Positions 27,046 to 37,126 of a DNA stretch of 64,000 nucleotides are shown piece by piece; position 1 is the stretch's first letter, and every line of letters starts with the position of its first letter. Made by a program: the position numbers and the translations under genes. The stretch lies in assembly GCA_964433675.1 (NCBI GenBank), contig CAYSSJ010000004.1, positions 1-64,000 of the forward strand, read 5' to 3'. Origin of the DNA: CAYSSJ01 sp964433675 (GTDB lineage: Bacteria; Cloacimonadota; Cloacimonadia; Cloacimonadales; TCS61). Below the pieces are notes generated by a model. It had not been told where the DNA came from. It saw only the letters and a program-made list of their open reading frames with translations, and did no database searches.

Positions 27046-27852
27046 GTGAAAAACTTTAAATTCATCTTAGGTTTGATATTGATCGCCGGAATACTAATTT
27101 CCTGTGATAAAAAAGAAGAAGTGCGAATAGTAGCACAGGTAAATAATGAAAACCTTACTTATGATGAATTTAGATCACTGTTTACCGACGAGGAATGGGA
27201 AAGTTTGAGCACTGCAGATAAGCAGGATCATATCCAAAAATGGGTAAAAATGGCAATATTAGCCCAAGAAGCTGATAATATAACATTATCCGATACTCAA
27301 GAAGTAAAGTCCAAAATATCTGCCGCGGAAAAGAAGATAAAAGCAAATGCACTTATCGCCCAAAGAATTGCAGATATTACAGTTTCGGAAGAAGAAGTAC
27401 TAAATTATTATAGACTTCACAAAAGCCAGTATCAAAGAGAACAAAAACAATTTGCGGTGCAAAGAATATTCATCAGAGAAAGAGAAAAACTAAACGATGT
27501 GTTAAATGAGATAAGTGAACAGCGAAATTTTACGGAAGCAGCCAGAAAATACTCAGAAGAAAGCATCGCAAGTAACGGAGGTTATGCCGGTTTTCTATCC
27601 GGAACGGATATGCACGAAGATGTATGGAATAGACTAAATGAGTTGGAAAAATGGTATTACTCTACAGTAGAAACCCCCGAAGGTTTCTATATCGTAAGAT
27701 TTTACGACACTCGAACTGAAAAGGCCGATGTCCCACTCAAAGAAGTAAAAGATGAAATAGTTGAAAGAATAAAAGAAAACAAAAAAGCAGAAATTTTTGA
27801 TAATACACTCAATTCTTTAAAATCAAAAGCTGAGATTGTAATTTCATTATAG
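27046..27852 (+). CDS. PpiC-type peptidyl-prolyl isomerase lipoprotein
   Basis: 268 residues from the GTG at 27046, chosen because GGAG lies 9 bases before it and the signal peptide starts there; an ATG at 27031 has no ribosome site. Lipobox LISC, then a SurA/PrsA-like helical arm (VNNENLTYDEFRSLF) and a parvulin domain (about 140-235; FAVQRIFIRERE, YAGFLSG, TPEGFYIVRFYD). Likely folds exported proteins at the periplasmic face. It is 8 bp ahead of the SurA-like gene, so the two act as a pair. Confidence 0.82.
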   Translation: MKNFKFILGLILIAGILISCDKKEEVRIVAQVNNENLTYDEFRSLFTDEEWESLSTADKQDHIQKWVKMAILAQEADNITLSDTQEVKSKISAAEKKIKANALIAQRIADITVSEEEVLNYYRLHKSQYQREQKQFAVQRIFIREREKLNDVLNEISEQRNFTEAARKYSEESIASNGGYAGFLSGTDMHEDVWNRLNELEKWYYSTVETPEGFYIVRFYDTRTEKADVPLKEVKDEIVERIKENKKAEIFDNTLNSLKSKAEIVISL

Positions 27853-27860
27853 GAGTATTT

Positions 27861-29123
27861 ATGAAGAAGATAATTTTAGTAGCATTCATTGTAATAATCG
27901 GACTTAGTAGCCTAATATCTGAAGTAGTAGATGAGATTGTAGCAAAAGTTGGCAGAGAGATTATCCTCAGAAGCGAACTTGATGAGAGAATGCAGCAATT
28001 GGAAGCAGCCGGAATAGATATGAGCCAAATAACCAAGTTTGATGTACTGAACGATATGATAGAAACGAAATTGATAGTTCAGAGAGCAAAAGATGAAGGT
28101 TATGAAGTAGATGAACAGAGACTGAGAGACTGGGCAAATAGCCAAATAACGGAAATAAGTGCACAATTTCCATCAGAAAGAGAATTTAGAGAAACGCTAA
28201 GAAGAGAAACCGGACTTACAGTAAGCGAGTTACGTCAGTTCTATATAGAGAGATTCAGAGAAGAGACTCTCAAAGAGCAGATCATTAGCAATAATATTAG
28301 CAGAAGAGTTACCGTTACCGAATCGGAAGTAAGAGATTACTATCAGGAAAATTTGGATGAACTTCCTATGAGACCGGAAAAGTATAAAATTGGTATAATA
28401 GAGATAAAAATAGAGCCCAGTAAAGATACTTTGGATAAGAAAATGAAGGAGATGAGAAGATTAAGAGAAAGATTAACAGATGGGGAATCTTTCGAATCAT
28501 TGGCAAGTGAACATAGCGATTGTCCTAGTAGTCGAAGAGGAGGAGATCTGGGTTATTTCGCTCGTGACATGATGCTGCCACCTTTCGAAGAAGCAGCTTT
28601 TAATATGATGGTAAATGAGATCAGTCCGATTGTGAGAACTGAACTTGGGTTGCATATTATCAAAGTGGTAGATAAGCGTGAAGATGAAGTAAGGGTAAGA
28701 CATATCCTGAAAAGAATGGAACCTACAGAGGAAGATGAACAGAGGGTAATGAATAGAATGAGAGATATAAAAGCTCAGTTGGAAGATATCTCTGAATTCT
28801 CACAATTAGCTGCTGAGTATTCTCAACATAAATCGGCAGTAGATGGGGGAGTTTTGGGTGAATTCGAACCAGACGAATATCCACAAAAATATAGTGAATA
28901 CCTACAAGATATAGAAGTAGGAGAAATCTCTGATATCATCCAAGAAGATGAGGCTATGTTTATTTTGGCAAAACTGGATAAAATTCCTGCTCGTTCTTTC
29001 ACCTATGAAGAAATATATGACCAATTGAGAAGTACAGTAAGAAACCTGAAAGAACTGGAACAGTATGAAAGATGGATAAATGAAATTATGAAAGAATCTT
29101 ATGTAGAAGTGTTTTATGAATAA
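27861..29123 (+). CDS. SurA-like periplasmic chaperone/isomerase
   Basis: 420 residues: signal peptide (1-20), SurA N-domain (VDEIVAKVGREIILRSELDERM, the family opening), then two parvulin domains (about 170-270 and 278-380; SDCPSSRRGGDLGYF in the first, VRVRHILKRM in the second). SurA escorts outer-membrane proteins to the Bam complex, fitting the bamD gene at 16898. It overlaps pgpA by 8 bp. Confidence 0.88.
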   Translation: MKKIILVAFIVIIGLSSLISEVVDEIVAKVGREIILRSELDERMQQLEAAGIDMSQITKFDVLNDMIETKLIVQRAKDEGYEVDEQRLRDWANSQITEISAQFPSEREFRETLRRETGLTVSELRQFYIERFREETLKEQIISNNISRRVTVTESEVRDYYQENLDELPMRPEKYKIGIIEIKIEPSKDTLDKKMKEMRRLRERLTDGESFESLASEHSDCPSSRRGGDLGYFARDMMLPPFEEAAFNMMVNEISPIVRTELGLHIIKVVDKREDEVRVRHILKRMEPTEEDEQRVMNRMRDIKAQLEDISEFSQLAAEYSQHKSAVDGGVLGEFEPDEYPQKYSEYLQDIEVGEISDIIQEDEAMFILAKLDKIPARSFTYEEIYDQLRSTVRNLKELEQYERWINEIMKESYVEVFYE

Positions 29124-29589
29124 AGAAAAGAAATCGCTGTCAGTTTATCTATCTACACTTTTCGGACTTGGCTTATTTAGCAAGATGCCGGGCACAATAG
29201 GTTCTTTCTTCGCCTTTTTGGTTTATATTATCTTACCACATAAATGGTTCGTAGAAACTGGTATGTGGCACTTCTTTATTATATTGATAGTATTAACATT
29301 ACTCTCTATACCGGTATTGACCAAAGCGGAGAAAAAGCTAGGAAGAGACCATGGAAGTATGGTGTTAGATGAGTTTTTCGGTTATTTTTTTGCTGTGTTA
29401 TTCCTCCCGAAAACGATTCTTCTCGGTTTTGGAGCATTTATTCTGTTTAGAATATTCGATATTTTCAAACCATATCCTATCTATAAATTACAAAAATTAC
29501 CCAAAGGTTGGGGGGTGATGCTTGACGATATACTTGCAGGTATTTATACTAATATATGCTTGCAGTTTATATATTTGATAATAAAATAA
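29116..29589 (+). CDS. pgpA: Phosphatidylglycerophosphatase A
   Basis: 157 residues, inner-membrane enzyme removing phosphate from phosphatidylglycerophosphate to give phosphatidylglycerol. Family motifs: GLFSKMPGTIGSF, MVLDEFFGYF, FRIFDIFKPYPI and GVMLDDILAGI, the last with the conserved acidic pair. It overlaps the surA-like stop, so translation is coupled. Confidence 0.9.
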   Translation: MNKEKKSLSVYLSTLFGLGLFSKMPGTIGSFFAFLVYIILPHKWFVETGMWHFFIILIVLTLLSIPVLTKAEKKLGRDHGSMVLDEFFGYFFAVLFLPKTILLGFGAFILFRIFDIFKPYPIYKLQKLPKGWGVMLDDILAGIYTNICLQFIYLIIK

Positions 29590-29605
29590 AAAAAGGAGTA
29601 AAGAA

Positions 29606-29926
29606 ATGAATTTAATTTTAATGAATGCTGCTGGGCAGCAACAACCGAATCCACTGGTGTCGCTCTTCCCGTTTATTCTGATTTTCGTCATATTGTATTT
29701 TATGATAATCAGACCGCAAAAAAGGAAATACAAAGAGCATCAAACCATGATCGATAATTTAAAAATGCATGATGTGGTTATTACTAATGGCGGAATGATC
29801 GGAAAGATAGTCAATATCAAGAACGATAAAAACATAGTTGTCTTGCGAGTGGATGAAACTTCCAATACCAAGATAGAGTTTCAGAAGAGTGCGATAGCAG
29901 GAATAGTGGATGAGTCCAAAAAATAA
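29606..29926 (+). CDS. yajC: Preprotein translocase subunit YajC
   Basis: 106 residues with a single membrane helix (FPFILIFVILYFMII) followed by RPQKRKYKEHQ and the beta-rich domain DVVITNGGMIGKI. Accessory subunit of the Sec translocase with SecDF. Its last 17 bases overlap the def gene, an arrangement that ties export to N-terminal processing. Confidence 0.93.
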   Translation: MNLILMNAAGQQQPNPLVSLFPFILIFVILYFMIIRPQKRKYKEHQTMIDNLKMHDVVITNGGMIGKIVNIKNDKNIVVLRVDETSNTKIEFQKSAIAGIVDESKK

Positions 29927-30458
29927 TCTGCTCGATATACACATAATCGGTGATCAAGTCCTCAGGAAAAAAGCAGAAGAGGTGAAATCACTCGATAATG
30001 TACTCAAAGAGTATATCGATAAGCTTATCAAAACCATGTATGAAAAGGATGGAATCGGTTTAGCTGCTCCTCAGACAGGTAGATCTCTGCGTATCTTCGT
30101 AGTAGATCCATATTGGACATTGGAGGGCAAAGAGAAGAATCCCAAAGTCTTCATAAACCCAAAATTCATCTCATTCGAAGGTGAAGGAGAGGGTGAGGAA
30201 GGTTGTTTGAGCGTTCCCGATATCTATGAAAAGGTTATGCGCGCCAAAAAGGTGAAAATAGAAGCGCAGGATGAGAATTTCGAAAAATTCACTTTGGAAG
30301 CAGAAGGTTTCTTCGCAAGAGTTATACAACACGAATATGATCATCTGGAGGGAATCCTCTTTATAGATAAGATACCGAAACTCAGAAAAATATTCTTAAA
30401 AAAGAAACTTAAAGAACTGGAAAAGAAAGCCAATGCAAATGGAGTTAATATCAAATAA
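29910..30458 (+). CDS. def: Peptide deformylase
   Basis: 182 residues. Removes the formyl group from nascent Met using a metal. The three motifs are all present: GIGLAAPQ, EGCLSVPD and QHEYDHLEG (HExxH-type). The start at 29910 lies inside yajC; the preceding GGAATAGTGG is a moderate ribosome site. The stop codon touches the fmt start, the classic def-fmt pair. Confidence 0.95.
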   Translation: MSPKNNLLDIHIIGDQVLRKKAEEVKSLDNVLKEYIDKLIKTMYEKDGIGLAAPQTGRSLRIFVVDPYWTLEGKEKNPKVFINPKFISFEGEGEGEEGCLSVPDIYEKVMRAKKVKIEAQDENFEKFTLEAEGFFARVIQHEYDHLEGILFIDKIPKLRKIFLKKKLKELEKKANANGVNIK

Positions 30459-31397
30459 ATGAAGTTACTCCCAATAGTATTTATAGGCACGCCGGAATTC
30501 GGTGTGCCTACTTTGAAGAAATTGGCAGAGCATAACTACAAACCGGAAGTATGCATAACTCAGCCGGATAAACCGCAGGGAAGGAGGCAAAGATTAACGC
30601 CTCCTGCTGTCAAAATTGCTGCCAAAAATCTTGATATACCTGTTTGGCAACCGGAAAATGTAAATGATGCCTCGATAGTTCAAAAGCTAAGGGAGATAAA
30701 TCCAAAAGTTATCATAGTAGTCGCATACGGTGCATTTCTAAAAAAAAGTATCAGAGAATTGCCAGACTATGGCTGCTTGAACCTGCATCCATCACTTTTA
30801 CCGAAATATCGCGGTGCTGCACCCATAAACTATGCCCTGTTCAATGGAGATAACTATACCGGGAATACGGTCTTTAGACTAACTGCCAAAATGGATGCCG
30901 GACCTATACTATATCAAAACAGAGAACCTATCCATGAAAGCGAAAATTATACTCAGCTCTACGAAAGACTTTCGCTTGTCGGTGCCGAAGATGTATTGAA
31001 AACGCTATCTTTGTTAGAAACGGATGATGTGGTATATAGAAAGCAGAATGAGAGTGAAGCAACGTATAGCAACAAACTGAATAAAAAAGACATGATCATC
31101 GCTTGGGATAATGATGCTCACACAATTAACAACAAAGTGAGAGGATTAGCAACAAAACCGGGAGCAATTACTTATTTCGACAATAAGATACTGAAAATCA
31201 TACAGACAGAGCTTAGTGAAAATAAATCTAAAAAAGAACCCGGGACTGTGGTTGAAATTAGGAAAAATGCAGGTATCGTGGTTGCTACCGAAACAAATGA
31301 TCTTTTGCTTACTGAAGTCCAACCTCAAGGTAAGAAAATTATGAGTGCGTATGCATTTACACTGGGAAGTGATATTAAGGTAGGAGATAGTTTCTAA
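30459..31397 (+). CDS. fmt: Methionyl-tRNA formyltransferase
   Basis: 312 residues. Adds formyl from 10-formyl-tetrahydrofolate to initiator Met-tRNA. FIGTPEFGVPTL at the start, NLHPSLLPKYRGAAPI with the catalytic Asn-His region, and a C-terminal OB-fold. It begins on the base after the def stop. Confidence 0.96.
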   Translation: MKLLPIVFIGTPEFGVPTLKKLAEHNYKPEVCITQPDKPQGRRQRLTPPAVKIAAKNLDIPVWQPENVNDASIVQKLREINPKVIIVVAYGAFLKKSIRELPDYGCLNLHPSLLPKYRGAAPINYALFNGDNYTGNTVFRLTAKMDAGPILYQNREPIHESENYTQLYERLSLVGAEDVLKTLSLLETDDVVYRKQNESEATYSNKLNKKDMIIAWDNDAHTINNKVRGLATKPGAITYFDNKILKIIQTELSENKSKKEPGTVVEIRKNAGIVVATETNDLLLTEVQPQGKKIMSAYAFTLGSDIKVGDSF

Positions 31398-31398
31398 G

Positions 31399-32160
31399 AT
31401 GGAATTTGAGATCAATACCAAAGGCAAAGAACTATTTCTTATTCTATCTACCATCACATTGATAATTATGATGGCTATCACTACTGTGCTGTGGTGGTTT
31501 ATAGCACCCAGACTTCATGAAATGAGCGATATTTTTGCAGAATTGTCTCTGCTTGCCTTGCGAGTGTTCTATCTGATTTTAATTATTGGTACGGTATTGG
31601 TATATATTACCAGTATCACAGAGAAAGATTATCATATCATTCCAATAGCTGTAATCGTGTATGTAAAAGTGCTATTCCCACTCACAGTGCTGTTTGGAAC
31701 CATGATCGGAATATCCAAAGAACGGATAAGAGAATCTTATGTACATGTGAACAATACCTTCATCAAAGCAAAACAGAAAAAATTCACGCCAGAGGAAGTA
31801 TTGATACTATTGCCTCATTGCTTACAGAATGTCGATTGTGAGATACGAGTGACCACCAATATCTTCAATTGTGAGAACTGCGGTAAATGTGATATAGCCA
31901 GATTAGCCGAGTTAGCCGATAAATATAATGTAAATATTGCCATAGCAACCGGTGGAACTTTGGCTCGCAGGATAGTGTTGAATTATCATCCCAAATTCAT
32001 CATCGCAGTAGCTTGCGAGCGTGATCTGGTAGAAGGACTCAAAGATACTTTCCCCATACCCGTCTATGGTGTACTGAATATCAGACCCGAAGGTCCTTGC
32101 ATCAACACAAGAGTGGATACAGATAAAATAGAAAGAGCTTTGCAAAAGTTTTTGAAATAA
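31399..32160 (+). CDS. DUF116 membrane-associated protein
   Basis: 253 residues with two to three membrane helices in the first 110 residues, then the DUF116 region: LPHCLQNVDCEIR, CENCGKCDI, ATGGTLARR and ACERDLVEG, a Cys-rich pattern suggesting a metal or iron-sulfur centre. The biochemical role of the family is not established. Members often lie near fmt/def, as here. Stop and rsgA start overlap (TAATG). Confidence 0.85.
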   Translation: MEFEINTKGKELFLILSTITLIIMMAITTVLWWFIAPRLHEMSDIFAELSLLALRVFYLILIIGTVLVYITSITEKDYHIIPIAVIVYVKVLFPLTVLFGTMIGISKERIRESYVHVNNTFIKAKQKKFTPEEVLILLPHCLQNVDCEIRVTTNIFNCENCGKCDIARLAELADKYNVNIAIATGGTLARRIVLNYHPKFIIAVACERDLVEGLKDTFPIPVYGVLNIRPEGPCINTRVDTDKIERALQKFLK

Positions 32161-33230
32161 TGCAAAAGAAAAAAGAGAAAAAGAAATTTACCAGAAGACA
32201 AGCTAAGCTAAAGAATGTTAATATAGACCAACTCGATAGTATCTTAGAAGATGATGACCTGCTGATCACAGAGAAGACGGAGACAAAGCCGGCAGAAAAG
32301 CTGGAAAAAAGCAAAAAAGATAATATGATCCTCAAAGAAGGGATTGTATTGGAGATTACTACGAACTACAAATGTAGAGTCCAAGTCAAAGACGAAATTT
32401 TGGAATGTACCATCAGTGGCAGACTGAAGCAGATGAATGTGGAGAGCCGCACTCTGATAGCAGTAGGTGATAATGTAAATGTGGATATCTCCGAACAGCC
32501 AAGGGTGGAAGAAATAAACCCGCGGAAAAATGCACTCTCCCGTTTCTCCGAAAAAGAATTTCAAACAGAGATGATAATAGCTGCAAATATAGATCAGGTA
32601 GCTGTTACTACTTCCTATCGTGAACCGGAGATCAACTGGTCACTAGTGGATAGATATCTCTGTAGTGCCCGGATCGAAGATATAGAACCGATTATAGTGG
32701 TTAATAAAATCGACCTTTTACAAGATCAAGATGAGTATTTTTATCAAACATGTGAATTTTATAATGAATGCGGTTTCACGTTAGTAACCACCTCGACAGT
32801 TACAGATGAGGGTCTAAAAGTGCTAAAACAGAACTTGGAGAATAAAACCACGGTATTCTCGGGTCATTCGGGTGTCGGCAAATCTTCTCTGATAAATAAG
32901 CTTCAAACCGGCATATCCCTAAAAGTTGCAAAGGTGAGTGATTATACACAAAAAGGAATCCATACAACATCGAGAAGCCGTCTAATACCTTGGGATTTTG
33001 GCGGATTTCTGGTGGATACCCCGGGAATACGAACATTCGGACTCTCTAGAAAACATAAAGATAAGATCAGTAGAGTTTTCCCTGGTTTCGATAAATTATT
33101 GCATAAATGTAGGTATCCTAATTGTACTCATACACACGAACTGATCTGCGGTGTGAAATATGCTGTTGACAAAAATCACTATCCGAAAAATCGTTATAAT
33201 TCTTACATAAGATTATTAGAATCATTGTAG
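32160..33230 (+). CDS. rsgA: Ribosome small-subunit GTPase RsgA
   Basis: 356 residues with an N-terminal basic/lysine-rich extension, an OB-fold, a circularly permuted GTPase (VVNKIDLL as G4 precedes GHSGVGKSS as G1 and DTPGI as G3) and a zinc knuckle (CRYPNCTHTHELICGV). It helps mature the 30S subunit and releases other factors. The N-terminal 50-residue charged extension is longer than in E. coli. Confidence 0.94.
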   Translation: MQKKKEKKKFTRRQAKLKNVNIDQLDSILEDDDLLITEKTETKPAEKLEKSKKDNMILKEGIVLEITTNYKCRVQVKDEILECTISGRLKQMNVESRTLIAVGDNVNVDISEQPRVEEINPRKNALSRFSEKEFQTEMIIAANIDQVAVTTSYREPEINWSLVDRYLCSARIEDIEPIIVVNKIDLLQDQDEYFYQTCEFYNECGFTLVTTSTVTDEGLKVLKQNLENKTTVFSGHSGVGKSSLINKLQTGISLKVAKVSDYTQKGIHTTSRSRLIPWDFGGFLVDTPGIRTFGLSRKHKDKISRVFPGFDKLLHKCRYPNCTHTHELICGVKYAVDKNHYPKNRYNSYIRLLESL

Positions 33231-33244
33231 GGGTGAGGTAGCAT

Positions 33245-34096
33245 ATGAAGAATTTTGGCTTGTATTTTAATCCGTATTATCACGATAACGGCAGTGTTAT
33301 CAGAGTTCTGAAGAGTATAAAAAAACAATATGGGATAAACTACTTCAAAACAACAGATGAAAATAACCTGCCAAGCTATGTGAGCAAGTTAGCGAAAGTG
33401 AATAATTCGGAACTGGATTGTATTCTTGTTTTCGGCGGAGACGGTACAATGCTGAAAGCTGCCGGATTATCTTTGGAACACAAAGTTCCTCTACTCGGTA
33501 TCAATCTGGGGAAAATGGGGTTTCTCTCCGATAGTAACCTCAAAGAACTGGAGAAATCGATTCATGAGCTTGTGCACAATAGATACAAGATTCAAAAAAG
33601 GATGATACTAAAAGTAAGTCTGAAACGAGCTAATAAGCTGATATATTCAGGATTGGCAATCAACGATGCCGTAGTCTTCAAAGGTGAAGAACCGAAATTG
33701 ATAGAAATTAAAGTATATTGTAACCGACGCTATGTATTGGAAACTCGTTGTGACGGAGTTTTGGCTGCTACACCAACCGGTTCGACAGCTTATTCGTTGG
33801 CAGCGGGAGGTCCTATCTTATCGCCGGTGATGGAAGCGATCATCTTCGCACCTCTAAGCCCGCATATCCTCAGTGTCAGACCGATGGTTTTCTCATCTAA
33901 AGATCAGCTGGCATTCAAAATACGCAGTATCTACGAAAATGCTATCCTACAAATCGATGGAAAAAATGAACATGAATTGGTGGAAAACGATGAAATTATC
34001 GTAGCGAAAGCACCACAAAAAGTCGAGTTTATAAAATTATCTAACAAAACATTCTACCAAATCCTCAGAAAGAAATTGCACATGGGAAGAAGATGA
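33245..34096 (+). CDS. nadK: NAD kinase
   Basis: 283 residues. Phosphorylates NAD to NADP. GGDGT at 64-68, NLGKMGFLSD, and TPTGSTAYSLAAGGP are the family signatures. Overlaps recN by ATGA. With nadD at 18979 the window holds two steps of NAD(P) synthesis, in separate operons. Confidence 0.95.
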   Translation: MKNFGLYFNPYYHDNGSVIRVLKSIKKQYGINYFKTTDENNLPSYVSKLAKVNNSELDCILVFGGDGTMLKAAGLSLEHKVPLLGINLGKMGFLSDSNLKELEKSIHELVHNRYKIQKRMILKVSLKRANKLIYSGLAINDAVVFKGEEPKLIEIKVYCNRRYVLETRCDGVLAATPTGSTAYSLAAGGPILSPVMEAIIFAPLSPHILSVRPMVFSSKDQLAFKIRSIYENAILQIDGKNEHELVENDEIIVAKAPQKVEFIKLSNKTFYQILRKKLHMGRR

Positions 34097-35790
34097 TAAC
34101 TCAGATAAAGTTAACTAATTTCATAATTGTCAAATCGCTGCATGTTGATTTTGAGCGTGGATTGCAGATTATAACCGGTGAGACAGGTGCGGGTAAATCC
34201 ATCCTCTTGGGAGCAGTAGATATCATCTTCGCAGCGCCGGTAAATGCCGGAGTGCTTCTCGATGATTCCAAACCTGCACTTTTGGAAGCGACTTTTAGCA
34301 TCGAGAAAAATAATGAACTTTTTATCAAACTACTCAGTGAGCATGATGTGGATATATCTGAGCCGGATGTGACTTTTTCTCGCCAAATAGAGTCCGATCT
34401 GCGTACGCGGAGCTTTATAAACGGGAGAAGGGTTTCCAGACAAATAATCAAAGAATTTCGCCAAGCATTGATAGATTTTCATAGCCAGAGAGATCAAATC
34501 AAGCTTTTCGATACGGCATACCAACGAGAAGTTTTGGATAGTTTCGGTGATCTGGTAGATGTTAGAGGAAAATATGCCGAATTGTACCATAAAGTGAGAA
34601 GTGATATAGACAAACTAAGGCGGATGGAGCAGGACGAGAAAGAGCAAAAGGAGCGGATAAAGCTATACGAATACCAATCTCAGGAATTGGAAGAAGCAGA
34701 ACTCAGACAGGGAGAAGATGAAGCGCTACAATCCGAACTTTCGCTCTTGAACAATGCAGAAGAGATCCTAAATGATGCTGCTTATTTCGAGCAAACTGTT
34801 TATGAAAACGAAAATTCAGTATTCGATCTGCTTAGCGGATACATCCACAAACTATCTCAATACGAAGAGAGCAATCAGCATATCGGCAATGCCAAAAAAA
34901 GCTTGGAAGATGCGGTGGCAAACCTGGAAGATTCTATCAATGAGGTAAGAGCTGTGATGGATATCATCGAAGTGGATAGCTCCAGAATCGAACAAGTGGA
35001 AGAGAGGCTGAATCTTATCAATACTCTTAAAGTAAAATATAAATTTAGCATCCCCGAAATGCTAGCCTATCATGACGAAATCAAAGAAAAAATAGAAACC
35101 TATTCCTCTGCGAAAGATCAGATCATTAATTTACAAAAAGAGATAGAATCTCAGATAGAGGAGCTGAATAAAAAAGCGGAGCAACTTAGTGTTAAGCGCC
35201 AAAGAGCAGCGCTAAAATTTGCCACAGAGATAAAAAAAGCGATAAGCCGACTTGCCATACCGGATGCTGAAGTAGAGCTCAGATTTACTACAATAAATTC
35301 AGGTAGCAATAATGGTTTGGAAAACTTGGATGAAACCGGAAAAGATGAGGTAGAGATCTATTTCTCCGCTAACAAGGGAGTAAAGATGCAGCCACTAAAA
35401 GTAGTGGCATCCGGAGGCGAGCTCTCCAGATTCTTACTATCTATAAAAAAGATACTCTCGGATAAATTGGACAGGAAAACTATTATCCTCGATGAGATAG
35501 ATGCAGGTATAGGTGGTAGAACCGCTGAACTACTGGGAGATTTTATCCATGAGATAGGTAAATTTCATCAAGTGATATGTATTACTCATCTTCCTCAAAT
35601 TGCCACCTTTGCAGATAGACATTTTTCCATAAGTAAGATATCTAAGAAAGCACATCCCGAAATTTGGATAAAGGAGCTTGACAACAAAGAGAAAAGAGAA
35701 GAGATTGCTCGTATGCTGGCTGGTTCTGACAGTGATATCGCACTACAGCATGCCGAAGAAATACTCATAAAGAAAAAGGAGAGTTTATAA
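34093..35790 (+). CDS. recN: DNA repair ATPase RecN
   Basis: 565 residues, SMC-like: Walker A GETGAGKS (29-36), two coiled-coil arms (about 150-360), ABC signature ASGGELSRFLLS, Walker B TIILDEIDAGIGG, and ITHLPQIA. Acts early in double-strand-break repair. Its stop overlaps the start of the next gene (TAATG). Confidence 0.95.
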   Translation: MITQIKLTNFIIVKSLHVDFERGLQIITGETGAGKSILLGAVDIIFAAPVNAGVLLDDSKPALLEATFSIEKNNELFIKLLSEHDVDISEPDVTFSRQIESDLRTRSFINGRRVSRQIIKEFRQALIDFHSQRDQIKLFDTAYQREVLDSFGDLVDVRGKYAELYHKVRSDIDKLRRMEQDEKEQKERIKLYEYQSQELEEAELRQGEDEALQSELSLLNNAEEILNDAAYFEQTVYENENSVFDLLSGYIHKLSQYEESNQHIGNAKKSLEDAVANLEDSINEVRAVMDIIEVDSSRIEQVEERLNLINTLKVKYKFSIPEMLAYHDEIKEKIETYSSAKDQIINLQKEIESQIEELNKKAEQLSVKRQRAALKFATEIKKAISRLAIPDAEVELRFTTINSGSNNGLENLDETGKDEVEIYFSANKGVKMQPLKVVASGGELSRFLLSIKKILSDKLDRKTIILDEIDAGIGGRTAELLGDFIHEIGKFHQVICITHLPQIATFADRHFSISKISKKAHPEIWIKELDNKEKREEIARMLAGSDSDIALQHAEEILIKKKESL

Positions 35791-36671
35791 TGATTAGATT
35801 GAGAAGAGGAACCAAGTATTTCATTATTGTTTTGGTATTTGTAATTGCTGTGTTGAGTGGCCTTTCCCGAGCCGATTTGGGCAATGCTTTCTCACCTTCC
35901 AGACCGAGAATCGATGTTCGCCGAGCCGAGGATATCTTCCAAAAGGCAGATAATAACCGCAAATATGTGGTAGAATATGGTCATGAAGAGCTCGATCATA
36001 TCTATAATAATCTGCAATCCGTACTGGAAACTGAGGAGATCGATACAAAAATAATGGAAAGAAGAGCTGAATATTTCGTGATTGTGTTATCTCTTCCACG
36101 AGAGATTAATAATGATATTATGAATCAACTCAGAAGCATCGAGGGTTTCGAGCAGGAAAAACTCACCTCTCCGCAAAGAGCTGATTTTGAGCTCGATATA
36201 GACCAACATCTCCAAGATAGGCAATTGGTAAAAAGAAGACTGGAGAGCGAACTAACCGAGACAAGACTTTTATCCGAAGATAGAATCGAAAGATTAAGTG
36301 GCCAGCTCACCAGAGTGCAGACCGAGATAGATAGTCTGCGTAGTCTCTCCCAAAAAAGACTTACAGACCAAAATAGAGACCTGGTGATGATAAAAGCGGT
36401 GCAACAAACAACAGAGCAGATGAATACATTCATGAGAGAGATCAAGGTGTTTTCTATTACAACGCTTATCACTCTTGTTTCACTGATTATATTACTGCTG
36501 GTTTTCTATTTTATATTTGTAGCTGTCTTGGAAGTGATGAATATAGTGGGCATCAGAACACTCAGAGGATCTTCCGGAGGTTATAATTATAGTAAAAGCG
36601 GATATGGTAGAAAAGTAAAGCGGATCTACAAAAAACCGAGTGATGAAGAGAAAGAAGAAAAAAAGAAGTAA
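35790..36671 (+). CDS. Two-helix membrane protein with long coiled coil
   Basis: 293 residues: membrane segment or signal at 12-28, a coiled-coil-rich extracytoplasmic stretch (about 130-215), a second membrane helix (about 223-246) and a basic cytoplasmic tail. The block ERRAEYFVIVLSLP...IMNQLRSIEG faintly recalls DUF4349, but that is not secure. Translation is coupled to recN, and nfeD follows 12 bp later, suggesting a membrane quality-control role with NfeD (inference). Confidence 0.65.
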   Translation: MIRLRRGTKYFIIVLVFVIAVLSGLSRADLGNAFSPSRPRIDVRRAEDIFQKADNNRKYVVEYGHEELDHIYNNLQSVLETEEIDTKIMERRAEYFVIVLSLPREINNDIMNQLRSIEGFEQEKLTSPQRADFELDIDQHLQDRQLVKRRLESELTETRLLSEDRIERLSGQLTRVQTEIDSLRSLSQKRLTDQNRDLVMIKAVQQTTEQMNTFMREIKVFSITTLITLVSLIILLLVFYFIFVAVLEVMNIVGIRTLRGSSGGYNYSKSGYGRKVKRIYKKPSDEEKEEKKK

Positions 36672-36683
36672 GACGAGGAAAAA

Positions 36684-37112
36684 ATGGATATTTGGATGAT
36701 TTGGTTAATTGCCGGAATTTTGTGTATGATCATCGAAATATTCTCACACGGATTTCTGTTTATGAGTTTTGGGATTAGTGCTATTCTGGTCGGAATATTG
36801 GCCGCTCTTTTAATACTCAGCAATACAGTCCAAGTGATTCTGTTTTTGATCATAACAGTATTAGTATTTCTCTACTTAAGAAAACATAGCGGGAAAATGA
36901 TCAAAGTTGAAGAGCAGGCAGCTTTCGAAATGCCCAAAAAGAAAAAAGGTATAGTAACAAAGGATATCCCACCCGATGGTAAGGGATATATAAAAGCAGA
37001 CGGTAAAGAATTGCCGGCTATGAGTAAAAATAATGTGGCTATAGAAAAGGGGCAACTGGTCATTATTACGAATATATCAGATGAAGGATTGATTGTAAAA
37101 AAAAGAAAATAA
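36684..37112 (+). CDS. NfeD-like short membrane protein
   Basis: 142 residues: two to three membrane helices in the first 75 residues, then a basic linker and a C-terminal OB-fold (KGYIKADGKELPAMS, KGQLVIITNIS). This is the short NfeD form without the protease domain; such proteins usually pair with stomatin/flotillin-like partners, none of which is seen here. AAGGAG of eno follows the stop. Confidence 0.8.
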   Translation: MDIWMIWLIAGILCMIIEIFSHGFLFMSFGISAILVGILAALLILSNTVQVILFLIITVLVFLYLRKHSGKMIKVEEQAAFEMPKKKKGIVTKDIPPDGKGYIKADGKELPAMSKNNVAIEKGQLVIITNISDEGLIVKKRK

Positions 37113-37126
37113 AAAAGGAGTTAACT

